The notes under the pieces are model-generated. The model searched no databases, was not told where the DNA came from, and was given only the letters and a program-made list of their open reading frames with translations. This document shows, in pieces, positions 10,119-21,100 of a DNA stretch of 64,000 bases. The DNA comes from Zopfochytrium polystomum (taxonomy: Eukaryota; Chytridiomycota; Chytridiomycetes; Chytridiales; Chytridiaceae): contig JAIVFJ010000011.1 of assembly GCA_025765615.1 (NCBI GenBank), forward strand, positions 124,001-188,000, in the 5' to 3' direction. The translations under genes and the position numbers were made by a program. Each line of letters starts with the position of its first letter. The stretch's first letter is position 1.

Positions 10119-10908
10119 AGCCAATTTCCGAAGGCCATCTCTAAACTTTTCACGGATCAGCTCCCAAACCAAAAGAATAGCGGAAGTGAGGGAACCCCCC
10201 AGTCCAGACGGGCAGCAGCAAGACGGCGGGGCGGGCGAGCAGAGCACGGAACTTCGCGAGGCGTTTTTGCGGAGGCAAAAAATACGATCGAGGTGGGGGG
10301 GCAGGGTCTTTTGAAAGCCCAAACCAGGAACTGAAAATGCGGAGTCTGCACCTTCCTATCCAGCAAACCGACACGCCTCCAAATCGAAGAAATGAAAAAA
10401 ACCTTCGTGCCGAATCGAACCACTCAGCCAAGCACCAGCGTGAGGTTTAAGTGCACTGTCGAGAAAGGACTGAAGAGGCAAGGTAAAAACTAGGTCAAGC
10501 ATCCAATTTTTCTCGCATGCGCACATAGGTAGGCAAACGCTGGGCTTTCATAAGTAAAATGTTACCCCAGCTTTCATAAGCGAAAATGTTCCATGTTCCA
10601 ATTGATGTCTTCGAGGGAGAAAAAAAAAAGACAACGAAAACAATCCCACAACAGCTGAACTGGAGAAAAAAAATAAGAAGAAAGAGACCTTAAACATGCG
10701 AGAAAGAGAGAGAAGATTGAGTCAACACCAAAATGCAAAAGTTCGTGGACCAGCTCCGTTGCAGAGCAATGCGTGGGAGAGGGAAAACCCAATGAACTGA
10801 TAAGGATATGAAGCGGGGGGTGGAACTCTTTTTGTTTTGCTTTACTTGTTGTTTTCTTTTGGAGAGCTTGAAGGCAGAGGGACACATGAACTTAGACCCC
10901 AACCGCAT
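10119..10908. other. Intergenic, 3' of the MFS gene
   Basis: No supported gene. A-rich segments near 10619-10685. Confidence 0.3.
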
Positions 10909-13072
10909 TCAGAACGCGACCTCGATGGAGCGGTTCGACGGCAGCCGCGACTTTTTCATGAACATGGCGCAGACAATAACCATCGCGGAAAACGGGATGG
11001 TCATGTAAAACACCAGCTGAATGGTCTTTACGTAGCCGTGCACGACGGGCCCCCACTCGTCCTCGGGGAGGGTCTTCCTGATGAGCTCTGCGGCCTTGTA
11101 CAGGGACTCGACGGTGACGCCGGGGACCAAAAAGTGGAGAGTCGTGTTGGAGGCCTGCAAGCTTTCGGTGACGTAACTGGGCAGCTTTGCGTTGAAGGCG
11201 ACGGACAAGGCGGCGAGGCCGAGGACGCCGCCGAGGGTCTGGAAAAAGTTGATGATTGCGGTCATTTGGGAGAGGGCGGCCTCTTCGACGGAGAACTGGC
11301 CGACAAGCGTGATGGTCTGGATCAGCAGGCCGGCGCCGACGCCCGCGACGAGGAGGAAGATGATTTGCTCCCACATGGCGCTGGATTCGTCGAGGAGGGT
11401 GCAGAGGAAGCTGGAGAGGAGCAGTAGGACGCCGCCCGTGGGGACCAGCGGCCACGCTTGGCCCGTCGCGCTGCAAAAGATGCCCGAGGTGACTGCGCAG
11501 ATGATGAGGCCGAGGATTAGGGGCAGCGTACGGATGCCGGCGTTTGTGGCGGAGGCTGCGCGTGGGCGGACGGGGAAGGCGATGATTAGGATGTTTTTCT
11601 TGGTTTGAGAACGAATTTATCGAAAACTAAAACGAAATGTAACACTCACCGTCCTTGACAACCTGGAACCACTGCGGCAAGTAAAACACCAGGCCAAAGA
11701 ACGTGCACCCGAAAAAGAACATTGTGGCCAGGGTGAACGCGACGCGGTAGTCGGACACGAGCTTTGGCGGGATGATGGGGTTCGTGGCGACCTTTGCCTC
11801 GATGTAGACGAAGGCGATCGCGAGGAGGCCGCCGACGATGAACATGGCGATGACGGTGGCGGAGGACCAGGCGTACTGGGTGCCGCCGCCCTCAAGCGGG
11901 ATCAGGATGCAGATGACGGCGGCGACGAGCACAAAGGTGCCGAGCCAGTCGATGCGGCCGAGGGCGGCCATGCGGTTGTCAACCTCGGCGGTCACGTTGA
12001 CGTTGAGGAAGAAGGCGACGGCGAGGACGGCGATAGCGCCGACGGGGAGGTTGATGTAAAAGACCCATCGCCACGAGATTTGGTCGACGAACACGCCGCC
12101 GAGGAGCGGGCCTTGTGGGGGGGTGGGTTGAGGGAAGGTTAGCTCAAGCGGGTGATACAACGTGCATACGGTATGTATGTACGTACCGGCGACGGATGCA
12201 ATGCCAAAGGCGGCGCCGATGAGGCCGGACCACTTTGCGCGGTCCTTGCTGGGCACGACGTCGGCGATGATGACTTGCACGAGCGAGATGATGCCGCCAC
12301 CGCCCAGGCCAGCGACGGCGCGCGCGATGATGAGCATCTGATTTGCATTGGCAGAAGACAAAGGAGAAAAAAAAAAAGGAATTAAAGTTTGAGTTTGAAA
12401 CCCCCAAAAATGCAATAGACGCACCCAAAAAGGGCAAAGAAAGGAAAGAAGAAAAGAAAACAAGAGAGAAAAAAAAAAAAAATCTGATTGCATGAATGAT
12501 ACAATCAAGCGAGCTTTTCCTTACCATCATGCTGTTGGCGGCGCCGCACAATGCGCTGCCGATCTCAAAGACAATGATGGCAAACAAGAAGGTCGGCTTG
12601 CGGCCAATGATGTCGGCGACTTGGCCGTACGACGGGATGAAGGCGGTGGCCGTCAGGAAGTACGCCGTCGCGACCCACGCCACTTGGTCCTGCGCGTTGA
12701 ACTCGGTCGAGATGGCCTGCAGAGCGACCGACACGATCGTCTGGCGTACGGTGCGAGCGAGCGAAGCGGTTTTGTGAGTGGATTTGCATGGATAATTCGT
12801 CGCAAATAAACACTAATAGTTACCTGGTCGAGGGCCGCCAAGAACACGGCAATGTCGAGGCCGAGGAACAGGAGCGCAAACTGCAGGTTGCTCATTGTGG
12901 GAACCGCCTGGTTGCCCTTTGGCGCGCCCGCCGGCTTGGTGCTGTCGTCGGCATCGGCGGCTGCGGCTGCGGACGCGCCGCCTGCGTACTCGATGTCAAC
13001 TTGGTTCGCGGCGTCTGCGTCGTTTGCGGTAGTGACGCTCAGGCGCGATGGAGGATGGCTCTTGGAAGCCAT
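10909..13072 (-). CDS. MFS drug/H+ antiporter, DHA2 (14-helix) type, five exons
   Basis: Minus-strand exons 13072-12824, 12740-12525, 12337-12187, 12111-11650 and 11555-10909 join in frame (phases 0, 0, 1, 1) into 574 aa. All introns are GT-AG (84-187 nt). Hydrophobic helices follow a hydrophilic ~65-residue N-terminus. Family signatures are present: AALDQTIVSVALQAI at the start of helix 1, GQVADIIGRKP (motif A), RAVAGLGGGGI (motif B) and GPLLGGVF (motif C of antiporters), then WRWVFYINLPVGA. A late extracytoplasmic loop and short cytosolic tail fit fungal DHA2 exporters of toxins or drugs at the plasma membrane. Substrate unknown; no biosynthetic cluster is adjacent. The exon 5 acceptor was chosen because it gives the expected SATNAGIRTLPLILG; an alternative upstream acceptor breaks the frame. 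Confidence 0.85.
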
Positions 13073-13256
13073 TGTGTTTATGGCTCGGAAGATAAGCGAG
13101 AGGTGGTGGAAAGGATTTCAAAGGAAGGGAGCTGTGTGTGTCTGCCTGGTGGGTGAGTGGTGCGAGCGAGCGAGTGTGTGTGTTCGTGTGATTGTGTTGA
13201 TCGGAGGAGACTCGGTTGAGGAGGTGTGCGAGTTGGGAGGTGGGCTGGAGTGCCTG

Positions 13257-13270
13257 AATATAAATATATA
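13257..13270 (-). promoter_or_regulatory. TATA region of the MFS gene
   Basis: AATATAAATATATA lies ~185 bp upstream of the minus-strand ATG. A GAA/GAG-rich run at 13368-13440 (CTT-rich on the coding strand) lies about 100 bp further upstream. Confidence 0.45.
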
Positions 13271-13590
13271 TTGCTTGTGTGGGAGGAACAACGGATATGA
13301 ATGATCAAAGCAAATATCTGTTGATTGCATCACTTGGGGGCTGGACAGAACGAAGAAAAGGAACAAGAAGACCGAAGAAGAAGAAGAAGAAGAAGGAGAA
13401 GGAGAACCAAACAAAAAGAAAAAAGACAAGAAGATGCGGAGACGGACACGGAGGTCTCTTTGAGCGAGCCCGGCCACCGCCGCCTCCGCGAGTGCGGAGT
13501 CCCGCCGCCTGCCGGGCCAACGCCAACGCTGGCCAATGGCTGGGCTCGCGGACACGGGCCCGGTATGCCGCAGCAGATTCTATATTACAG

Positions 13591-13964
13591 GGAATGTTTG
13601 TACTTTTTTTTCTTCTTTTTTTTCTTCTTTTTTTTCTTTCTTCTTTTTTTTTCCCTTTTCTATTTTTTTTTGTTCCGATTTTTCTCCCTTTCCTCACTTC
13701 ATTGCGATGGACCCCCTTACGCAAGCACACAGCAAGAAAGAGAAGCGAAAGGCCCATCCGGACATCCGGACACGGCCGGGCGGATAAGCGAAAGAACCAT
13801 CTCTCTCTCTGTCTCTGCCTCTGTCTCCTGCCTCTGTCTCCCGCCTCTCACTCTCGCTGTCTCTCTCTCTCACACACACACACTCTCTCTCTGTCTCTCT
13901 CTCTCTCACACACACTCTCTCTCTGCCTCTCTCTGTCTCTCTCTCTCTCCGTCTCCCAGTCTCT
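13591..13964. repeat. Low-complexity T/TTC and CT/CA tracts
   Basis: Poly-T/TTC from about 13600 to 13690, then mixed (CT)n with short (CA)n at 13801-13964. Long frames across this stretch are repeat artefacts. Confidence 0.9.
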
Positions 13965-14037
13965 TTCTTCTTGCCAAAAAAGAAGTGCGACGACTTTACT
14001 TCACGAAAGCCGTAATACAGAGGGAAAACAAAACACC

Positions 14038-17000
14038 CTTTTGCCGTCGTCCACGGCGACGACGGCGTTTTACCCGTTTTCCCGGCGGCCGCTCCCGCCT
14101 CTCCCTGGCCGTCGTTGCGGCGGCGGCGGTGCCTTTGCGCCGGGTTTCGCCCGACAGGCGTTTTCGCCGTCGCCGGCGTGGGGTATCGTGGGCTGCGCGC
14201 TGGGTGCGGCAGTACCAGCTTTCGATCCCGCGCTCGCCTTGGCCAGCCCGGCTGCCGCTTTCGGTCCTGATTTCGACCAGGCGGCGCCAACGCCCGCCCC
14301 GCCGCTTTACCCGCTTTCGAGGTCGCAGGCGCCGTGGCCTTGTCCTGTTCAGCTGTTGATGCCGCGTTCTTCCCAGCCACGGCGATCTCACTCACACCCG
14401 TACCGGCTTTCACTCCGGCAGGTGCGCTTGGACTTCCTTCGGGCCAGTCGCCTTTGCGCTCTTGCCGGTGCCGCTACTAGTTGCCGTTTTCGCCTGTGCG
14501 GACTTGGCTGTCGAAGTCTTTTCCATTCTTCGGTGCGTTCCCCTCCTTGCCGTTGGCAGCTGTCTTTGGCGTTTTCGCTCCGCCGGCCTTGGCAGCAGCA
14601 GGTGACTTGGCCGCTCGCGACGTGGCAGCAGCCTTAGCGTTGGCAGCGGTCTCAGTGTTTTTCGCTCCACCCGCTTTGCAGAGTCCGTTCTGCCGCCTGC
14701 TCTGCTCGTCTTTGCAGCCGACTTTTGACGCCGCCGGCTCTTCTTTCGCGCCTGCAGGGTGGCGGTCTTGGCTGTCGATGTCTTTCCGTTCGCTGCGGCT
14801 GGTCCCTTCGGTGCCTTTCCCGTCCTTGCCGTTGGCAGCTGTCTTCCGCGTTTTCGCTCCGCCCGCTTTGGTAGCGTCAGCTTTAGCGCTTGCTTTGCTC
14901 GTCTTTCCAGCCCACTGCGCGCCTGCCCCTTTTGCGCCCTTTGACGCCGCCGGCGGTTCTTTCGCGCCTGCAGGAGATTTGGCTGGGCTCCCCTTTCCAA
15001 TGCTCTTTGCAGCCGCTCCCTTTGGATCTTTGGCGGTGGTCTTCGCGTTCTTGCCGGTCACCCCTGCTTTCGGCACTGTTTGCACCTTTGCTCTCCTCTC
15101 GCTCTTGGCCGTCGTGCTTTCGCCTTTCCTCCCGCTCAAGGCGGTCTTGGGTCCCCCTTCTGCCCGGCCAAAGCTTTGGTATTGGTTGCGGAACCTTTCG
15201 CCGCCGCTCCTCTCGTGGCGGCGGCTTTGGCGCCTTTTGCGCCAGCTCCCTTTGCAGAAGCTGCCGTCGGGGCAGATCTCGCCGTTGTCGCGCCCTTGCC
15301 GCCCTTTGCCAGACCGGCGGCAGCTTTCCCTCCGCTCGTGCCGCTTGCCGCCGGCCTCGTTTGCGCCCTTTGCGGATTTGGCTTCGGCTTTGGCGCCGTT
15401 TGCTCCGATTTCCCTTGGAAGGCAACCTGCAGGCCTGGCGTCGGTACAGTTCGCTTCCGTCCCTTCGCGCCAAGGAGCAGCTGGCCGAAGTGCTGGCGCC
15501 ACCTTTTTCCGCGGCCTTATTCGCCTGCGCCTGTTTTATGACTATTGGCGCGAAAGAAGTTTACAGTTGGGATTTGGAGTCGGGGTTGGGGGTAAGGGAG
15601 TTGTAAGAAAAATTTCAGACTATCAATTGAACTTTCGTCTGCGCTGCTTAAGGGGCCATCCTGGAAGTCCGAGGGAAGATCCTGAGGCCGAGCCCTCCTT
15701 CGGCTTATTGAGTGAACAATGCGGAATTCTTTCGCTGGCGGTCCAATAAATCAGTTGATAGCAGCGTGCGTTCCTTCAATGACCGAATCTTTTTCCTGCG
15801 CCCTTTCGGGTGAAAATCCTGATTAAGTCCTGCTTTACCCGCAGCAGCCCCGCTGAAGGTCGCAAAACCGTTCTGGAGCGACACTGGTTTGTTTGAAGCT
15901 TGGAACTGGGCGTTATTCGACTTCAAATTAAAGTGGTGATGAGTCTCCCTTCATCAGGCCCGAGCGACTTTGTTCCACCTTTTCTTTGCTGGAGGTTCAT
16001 CTGCTCAAGGTTGTTTGGAACACGCAAACGCTCCCAACGGATCAAATTGCAGCCTTACGTCCGTTGCTGTCGTTAGGCATCAAATTTGTGTTTCCTTGAT
16101 TGCGCCGGCAACCACAGGTTTGGATTTGGAGCCGCACAAGAATTAATTATCAAACCCACGAGGTCCGTTTTTGCCCAAGCTCATCATATGCTTTGCACCC
16201 TCTGCAGCGCCTCCGACGGTAGTCACTGTCGCAGTAGTTGCATCGCCGGCTAGTTCCCATTCAGGAAAGGATAAGATTTTAGTGGTGCGAGATAATTCAC
16301 AAAACACTCTCTTACCTATAACGCCGAGTCCACCGTGTTCCACAAGCTTTTGAACCACATTACCTGCCTTGAAAGGTACGGCTGATGGGGTAGGAGCAAG
16401 AAATTTAAGTAAAGGAGGCCGGGGGTAAATAATATCAAGACCAAAAGCAGCAAAGTTCTTGAATTCATTTAAAGCAGCGAAGTTCCAAAAACTCACAGTT
16501 TCTTTCATGCCATGCCCGGTCACCACGTTCGAGATAGTCTTTGCAGCGGATCGGAAAGCGCCAGCAACGACCGCCGAGGCGCCCTTCTGCAGCGCCACCA
16601 GTTCGTGGCGGCAGTACAAGGTGGCAGCTGCGCCCTCTGGAAGGCAACTGCCGCGAAAGTAATGCGCGTAATTAAATGCCCCAAATTTTTCAGCTATCGC
16701 CAATTTCTGGCCATTTCATTAGCGATTTTAACGGTTTCTTCGTTAATCGATGCACAATAGTGGGGAGAACTGATGTATCTTGGAAATAGGGGGTTCGTGT
16801 CAGTAGGGTCAGCTGTTTTATTGTGTCGAGTGAATTTGCTTGTGTTTGATGTCCCGCACTGTAAGTATTAATTTTTTTTTTTGATGATCAGTGTGAGCAG
16901 CGGGCTTTCGCAGTCGCTGAAGAAAATTGATTGATACTTACAGTTTCCGAGTGCCTTTGCGTCTGCATCCATGGCGCCTGCCAGAGCACTTTTGGCCATC

Positions 17001-17478
17001 TCTGTTCCAGCATTCTATGGTGTTAGTCAAATTAGGGCGAACAGCATATTTGCGAAGACGGAGCTGTGGTCAACAACAAAAAAAAAAAAAAAAACCAAAA
17101 AAAAACTACTTACGTTTCCTGCTCTCGTTCTTCGCGTAGCTCTCCATAGCACTCTCGCCTCAATAGCACCGGCAACACCAAGCTTGGCCACTGTTCCGGC
17201 TTAAGTACGAAGGAGTGACGCAGAGGTAAGTAGTTGGTGAAGAGGGCGGAAGCGCATAACGAACCGACGGGTCCTGCAACATCTGAGACAGCCTTTTCTG
17301 CAGGAGCGGGAGCGCCCTTGTCGATAAGAAGATCGGTTCCTGCTTTCCCGATGGCCGCTGTTCCCTCTTCCCATCTTGTTTCGGATTTTAGTCGGTTATC
17401 TGTGAACGGTTCTTCTAATGGACATTGCCTCTCACCACAGCTGTGGCATGTTGGACGGTGTCTTTGATGGACTCCTGC
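14038..17478 (-). pseudogene. Decayed 3'-partial copy of the modular gene at 18.2-28.8 kb
   Basis: Order and sequence follow the 3' half of the downstream paralogue. A D-type exon end (ESIKDTVQHAT) is at ~17475. An E-type exon starts at ATG 17374. F-type at ~17200, G-type at ~16990, then the I, J and K modules (e.g. VVQKLVEHGGLGVIG at ~16350 and GGAAEGAKHMMSLGKNGPRG at ~16180), and an exon-30-like piece at ~15870-15700. The tail starts SLARRDGSELYRRQAC at ~15480. Breaks: the E exon has lost 2 nt (22 bases against 24 in the intact copy's opening), the F exon is frameshifted, the exon-30-like piece runs into stops, and the tail changes frame several times. The tail is about 1.5 kb against 4.6 kb in the intact copy, and the last ~400 nt are missing. 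A tandem segmental duplication followed by decay explains this. Confidence 0.8.
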
Positions 17479-18096
17479 GAAAGAACAACAGCTAAAGTTT
17501 CAAATTGATACGCCATCACGACATTGGACCCTCCGTATCACACCTGGAACAGTCCTGCGCATTGTTCGCAGGACGTGGGGTCGATTCCCGCTGACACACT
17601 AAAATTAAGGTCCCCAATGCTCGATAATTCACGCTGTACCGTTGCGCATGCCGTGTGTTGTTGTCTGCGAGAATAATCGGTATCACCTTATCGATTTGAA
17701 ACCTTTGCTGCAGTCAAGCCACAACACCTCCTTTCCTCGGTGCTGCTGAGGCAGGCGATGCTACAACAGGAACAATGATCAAAGCAGGGTTGAGGATGCG
17801 ATGGGGGAGGGAAGGGTATCTTCAACACAGTGGATGGCCAAGAAGGCGCTTTCTTTCAAACTGGGAAGCAGGGTAAGGTCCACGTGTTGGCTGCACTGAT
17901 GCACAAGGCTGTCATGCACACCTTCTTAAAAACACTCACACACACACAGAAACTCACGTCAGAAACCAAATTCGGTTCCCGATCGTCTTATAGATTCATA
18001 TATTTGCTCTTCGATTCTTGAAGTTACTAGCAAGACATGTGTGTACAATAGATTTCAATAGTAAGTGTAGTCTCCCTCCCCCTCTCCCAACCCAAC

Positions 18097-18134
<38 letters not shown>

Positions 18135-18192
18135 AAATCAACCTATCATCTAAACCGAACACCCCCACAAAACAGGCTAGAGCTCAGTTCCT
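17479..18192. other. Spacer between the paralogues
   Basis: No gene seen. Holds an 8-bp perfect hairpin at about 17552-17574 followed by a tRNA T-arm-like segment, and a poly-A run at 18098-18132 (poly-T on the strand of the modular gene, ~60 bp past its stop). Confidence 0.4.
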
Positions 18193-21100
18193 TCACTTGC
18201 GACCAGACTTCGCCGCTGGTGCTTGCTTAGCAGGGACTTGCTTAGCGGTCGCTTGCTTCGCGCTAGCCTGCGTAGCAGGGGTTTGCTTCGCGGGAGCAGC
18301 GGCAGGCTTCGCAGGCGTCTTGGCGGCCTTGGTCTGCGCTGCCGTCTGCGCGGGAGCCGCGGCCTTTGCCGCTTGCGGACGCGCCGCGACAGCTTTGCTG
18401 CTGCTGCCACCACCACTTGCGCTCGTCTTGCCCGCGGAACCCGTCCCCGTCGAGCCCTTCGCAGACGCCGCCGGTGCGGCCTTCCCACCACCCGGCTTGG
18501 TCGCACCGCCTCGTCCCGCCGCCCCCGTCCCACCCGGAGATGCTGGCTGCTTGCCCGTCGTGGTCGTCGTCCTCGCGGCGTTTTTGGCGACACCCTTTGC
18601 CGTCGTCGACGGCGACGATTGCGTCTTACCGGTTTTCGCGGCAGCCGCGGCCGCGACGGGAGCGCCCTTGGAGTTCTTGGCCCTGGCGGTCGCCCCAACA
18701 GGTGTTTTCGCCGTGTTTGCGGACGCGGCGGCACGGGGCGTCTTGGCCTGCGCGCTCGGTGCGGCAGCAGCTTTCGATCCCGCGGCGCCCGGCGCTTTGC
18801 CCGTCTTCCCGGCCGCACTCGCAGTTGCCGGCGTCTTGCCCGTTCTAGAGTTCGCCGCCGCCGCGTTCTTCCCAGCACCGGCAACGCCCTTGGAGCTCTT
18901 GGCCCCGGCGGCGGAGGCCGTTGTGGCAGCGGTACCTTTGGTGGCCTTGCCGGCGGCGGCGCCGGTTTTCGTCCCGGTGGGCGCTGCAGTCTTTTTACCG
19001 GACCCGGCCGCCTGGGGCGTTTTGGCCGGCTGCCCGGCGGCTGCTTTTGATCCCGCCGTCGATCCCGCTTTAGATCCCGCGGTCGCTTTGCCCGCTTGCG
19101 ACTTGGCGGCGGGAGCGCCCTTTGAGTTCTTGGCCCCGCCGCCGGCTGCGGCGCCGCCGGTTTTCGCCCCGGCTGGCGCTTTCGCCTTGTTCGCGGTCGC
19201 CACTGTTCCCCGGGGCGTCTTGGCCTGCCCGGCCAGCCCTGATTTCGACCCTGCGGCGCCAGCGCCCGGCGCTTTGCCCGCTTTCGCGGCCGCGGGCGCC
19301 GTCGCCTTGCCCGCTCGAGAATTTGCTGCCGTGTTCTTCCCACCGCTGGCAGCGCCCTTGGAGTTCTTGGCCCCGGCGGCGGTGGTGGTGGTTGCAGCGT
19401 TACCCTTGCCAGCCTTGCCGGCGGCGGCGCCGGTTTTCGCCGCGGCTGGTGTTTTCGCCTTATTTCCCGGCGCCTGTCCGGCTGCCGTTTTTGAACCTGC
19501 TGTAGGTCTTGCGGCGCCGGCGCCCGGCGCTTTGCCCGCTTTCCCGGTCGCAGGGGCCGTCGTTTTGCCTCCTCGAGACTTTGCTGCTGCCGCATCCTTC
19601 CCAGCGCCGGCTGCGCCCTTGGAGTTCTTGGCCCCGCCGGCTGCGGTGGGAGCGGTGCTCTTGGCAGCCTTGCCCGAAGCGGCGCCGGTTTTCGCGCCGG
19701 AAGAGGCTTTCGTCCCGGCAGTCGCTTTCGTCCCGGTAGGAGCTTTCCCCTTGGCCAGCCCGGCTGCCGTTTTCGGTCCAGATTTGGACCCCGCGGCGAC
19801 GGCGCCCGGTGCTTTGCTCGCTTTCGTGGTCGCAGGCGCCACCGTCTTGCCCGCTCGAGCCGTTGCTGCTGCGTTCTTTCCGGCTGCGGCGGGACCCTTG
19901 GCGGCCTTGCTTCCACCGGCTTTCGCTCCGGCAGGTGCAGTCGTGCTCTTGGCGGACGCTTGGCCGCCTTTCGCGCCCGCTTTTGCGCTCTTGCCGTTGC
20001 CGCTACTAGTAGTTGTTTTCGCCGCTACCTTGGGAGACTTTGACTTTGTAGCCGCCGCCACACCGCCCTTTGCGGCGGGACCCTGGGTCCCTTTCGCGGT
20101 GGTCGCTGCTTTCGGCATCTTTCCGCCCTTGGCGCTGGTAGCTGCTGTCTTTGGCGCTTTCGCTCCAGCAGTTTTGGAACCAGTAGGCGACTTGGCCGCT
20201 CCAGTCTTGGCGGTGGCGGCCGCGCCGCCCTTCGTGGCAGGACTCTTGGCATTTTTCGTGGAAGTTGCTGCCTTCGGCGCCGTTCCGCCCTTGGCGGTAG
20301 CAGCTGCCTTGGGCGCTTTCGTTCCGGCGGCTTTGGTACCGGTAGGCGACTTAGCCGCTCCTGCCTTTGCGGCGGTTGGGCTCCGAGGGACCGCTTTGCC
20401 GGCTTTCTGAGTGACGGTCTTGGCTGACGTAGCCTTCGGGCCTTTTGTGGCGGCCGCGCCGCCCTTCGCGACAGGACTCTTCGCGTTTTTCGCAGGGGTA
20501 GCTGCCTTTTGCGCCGTTCCGCCCTTGGCGGTGGCAGCTGCCTTGGGCCCTTTCGTTCCAGCGGCTTTGGAACCGGTAGGCGACGTCGCCGCTCCCGTCT
20601 TGGCGGCGGTAGGACTCCGAGGTACTGCTTTGCCGGCTTTTTGCGTGACAGACTTAGGCGTCGGCGTCTTAGCGCCCTTTGCGGCGGCCACGCCTCCTTT
20701 CGCGCCGGTGGCTTTTGCACTTTTCGCAACGGCTGCTCCTTTAGGCTCCTTTCCGCCTTTGGCGCTGGCAGGTGTCTTTGAGGTCTTTCCACCGGCTTTG
20801 GTGGCAGCAGGTGACTTGGAGGCAGCCGAATTCCCTTTACCTGCCTTTTGGGCGGCGCTCTTGGGCGACGAGGTCTTTGCCCCTTTCGCGACAGTCGCAC
20901 CACTTTTCGCCGCTGCAGGAGCTTTTGCCCCTTTCGCAGCGCCTGCTGCCTTCGGCGCGTTTCCGTTTTTGCCGGCTGTCTTTGGCGCTTTTTGGGTGGC
21001 GGTCTTGGCTGTCGATGTCTTTCCGTTCGCTGCGGCTGATCCTTTCGGTGCCTTCCCGCCCTTGCCGTTGGCAGCTGTCTTCGGCGTTTTCGCTCCGCCC

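Noticed and set aside
10400..10440. tRNA-like A-box/B-box motifs (GGCTGAGTGG next to GGTTCGATTC on the minus strand)
   Set aside because: The two boxes overlap instead of lying ~35-45 nt apart, so no cloverleaf is possible.
13279..14637. 452- and 344-codon plus-strand frames
   Set aside because: They run through poly-T and CT microsatellites and then antisense of the decayed tail.
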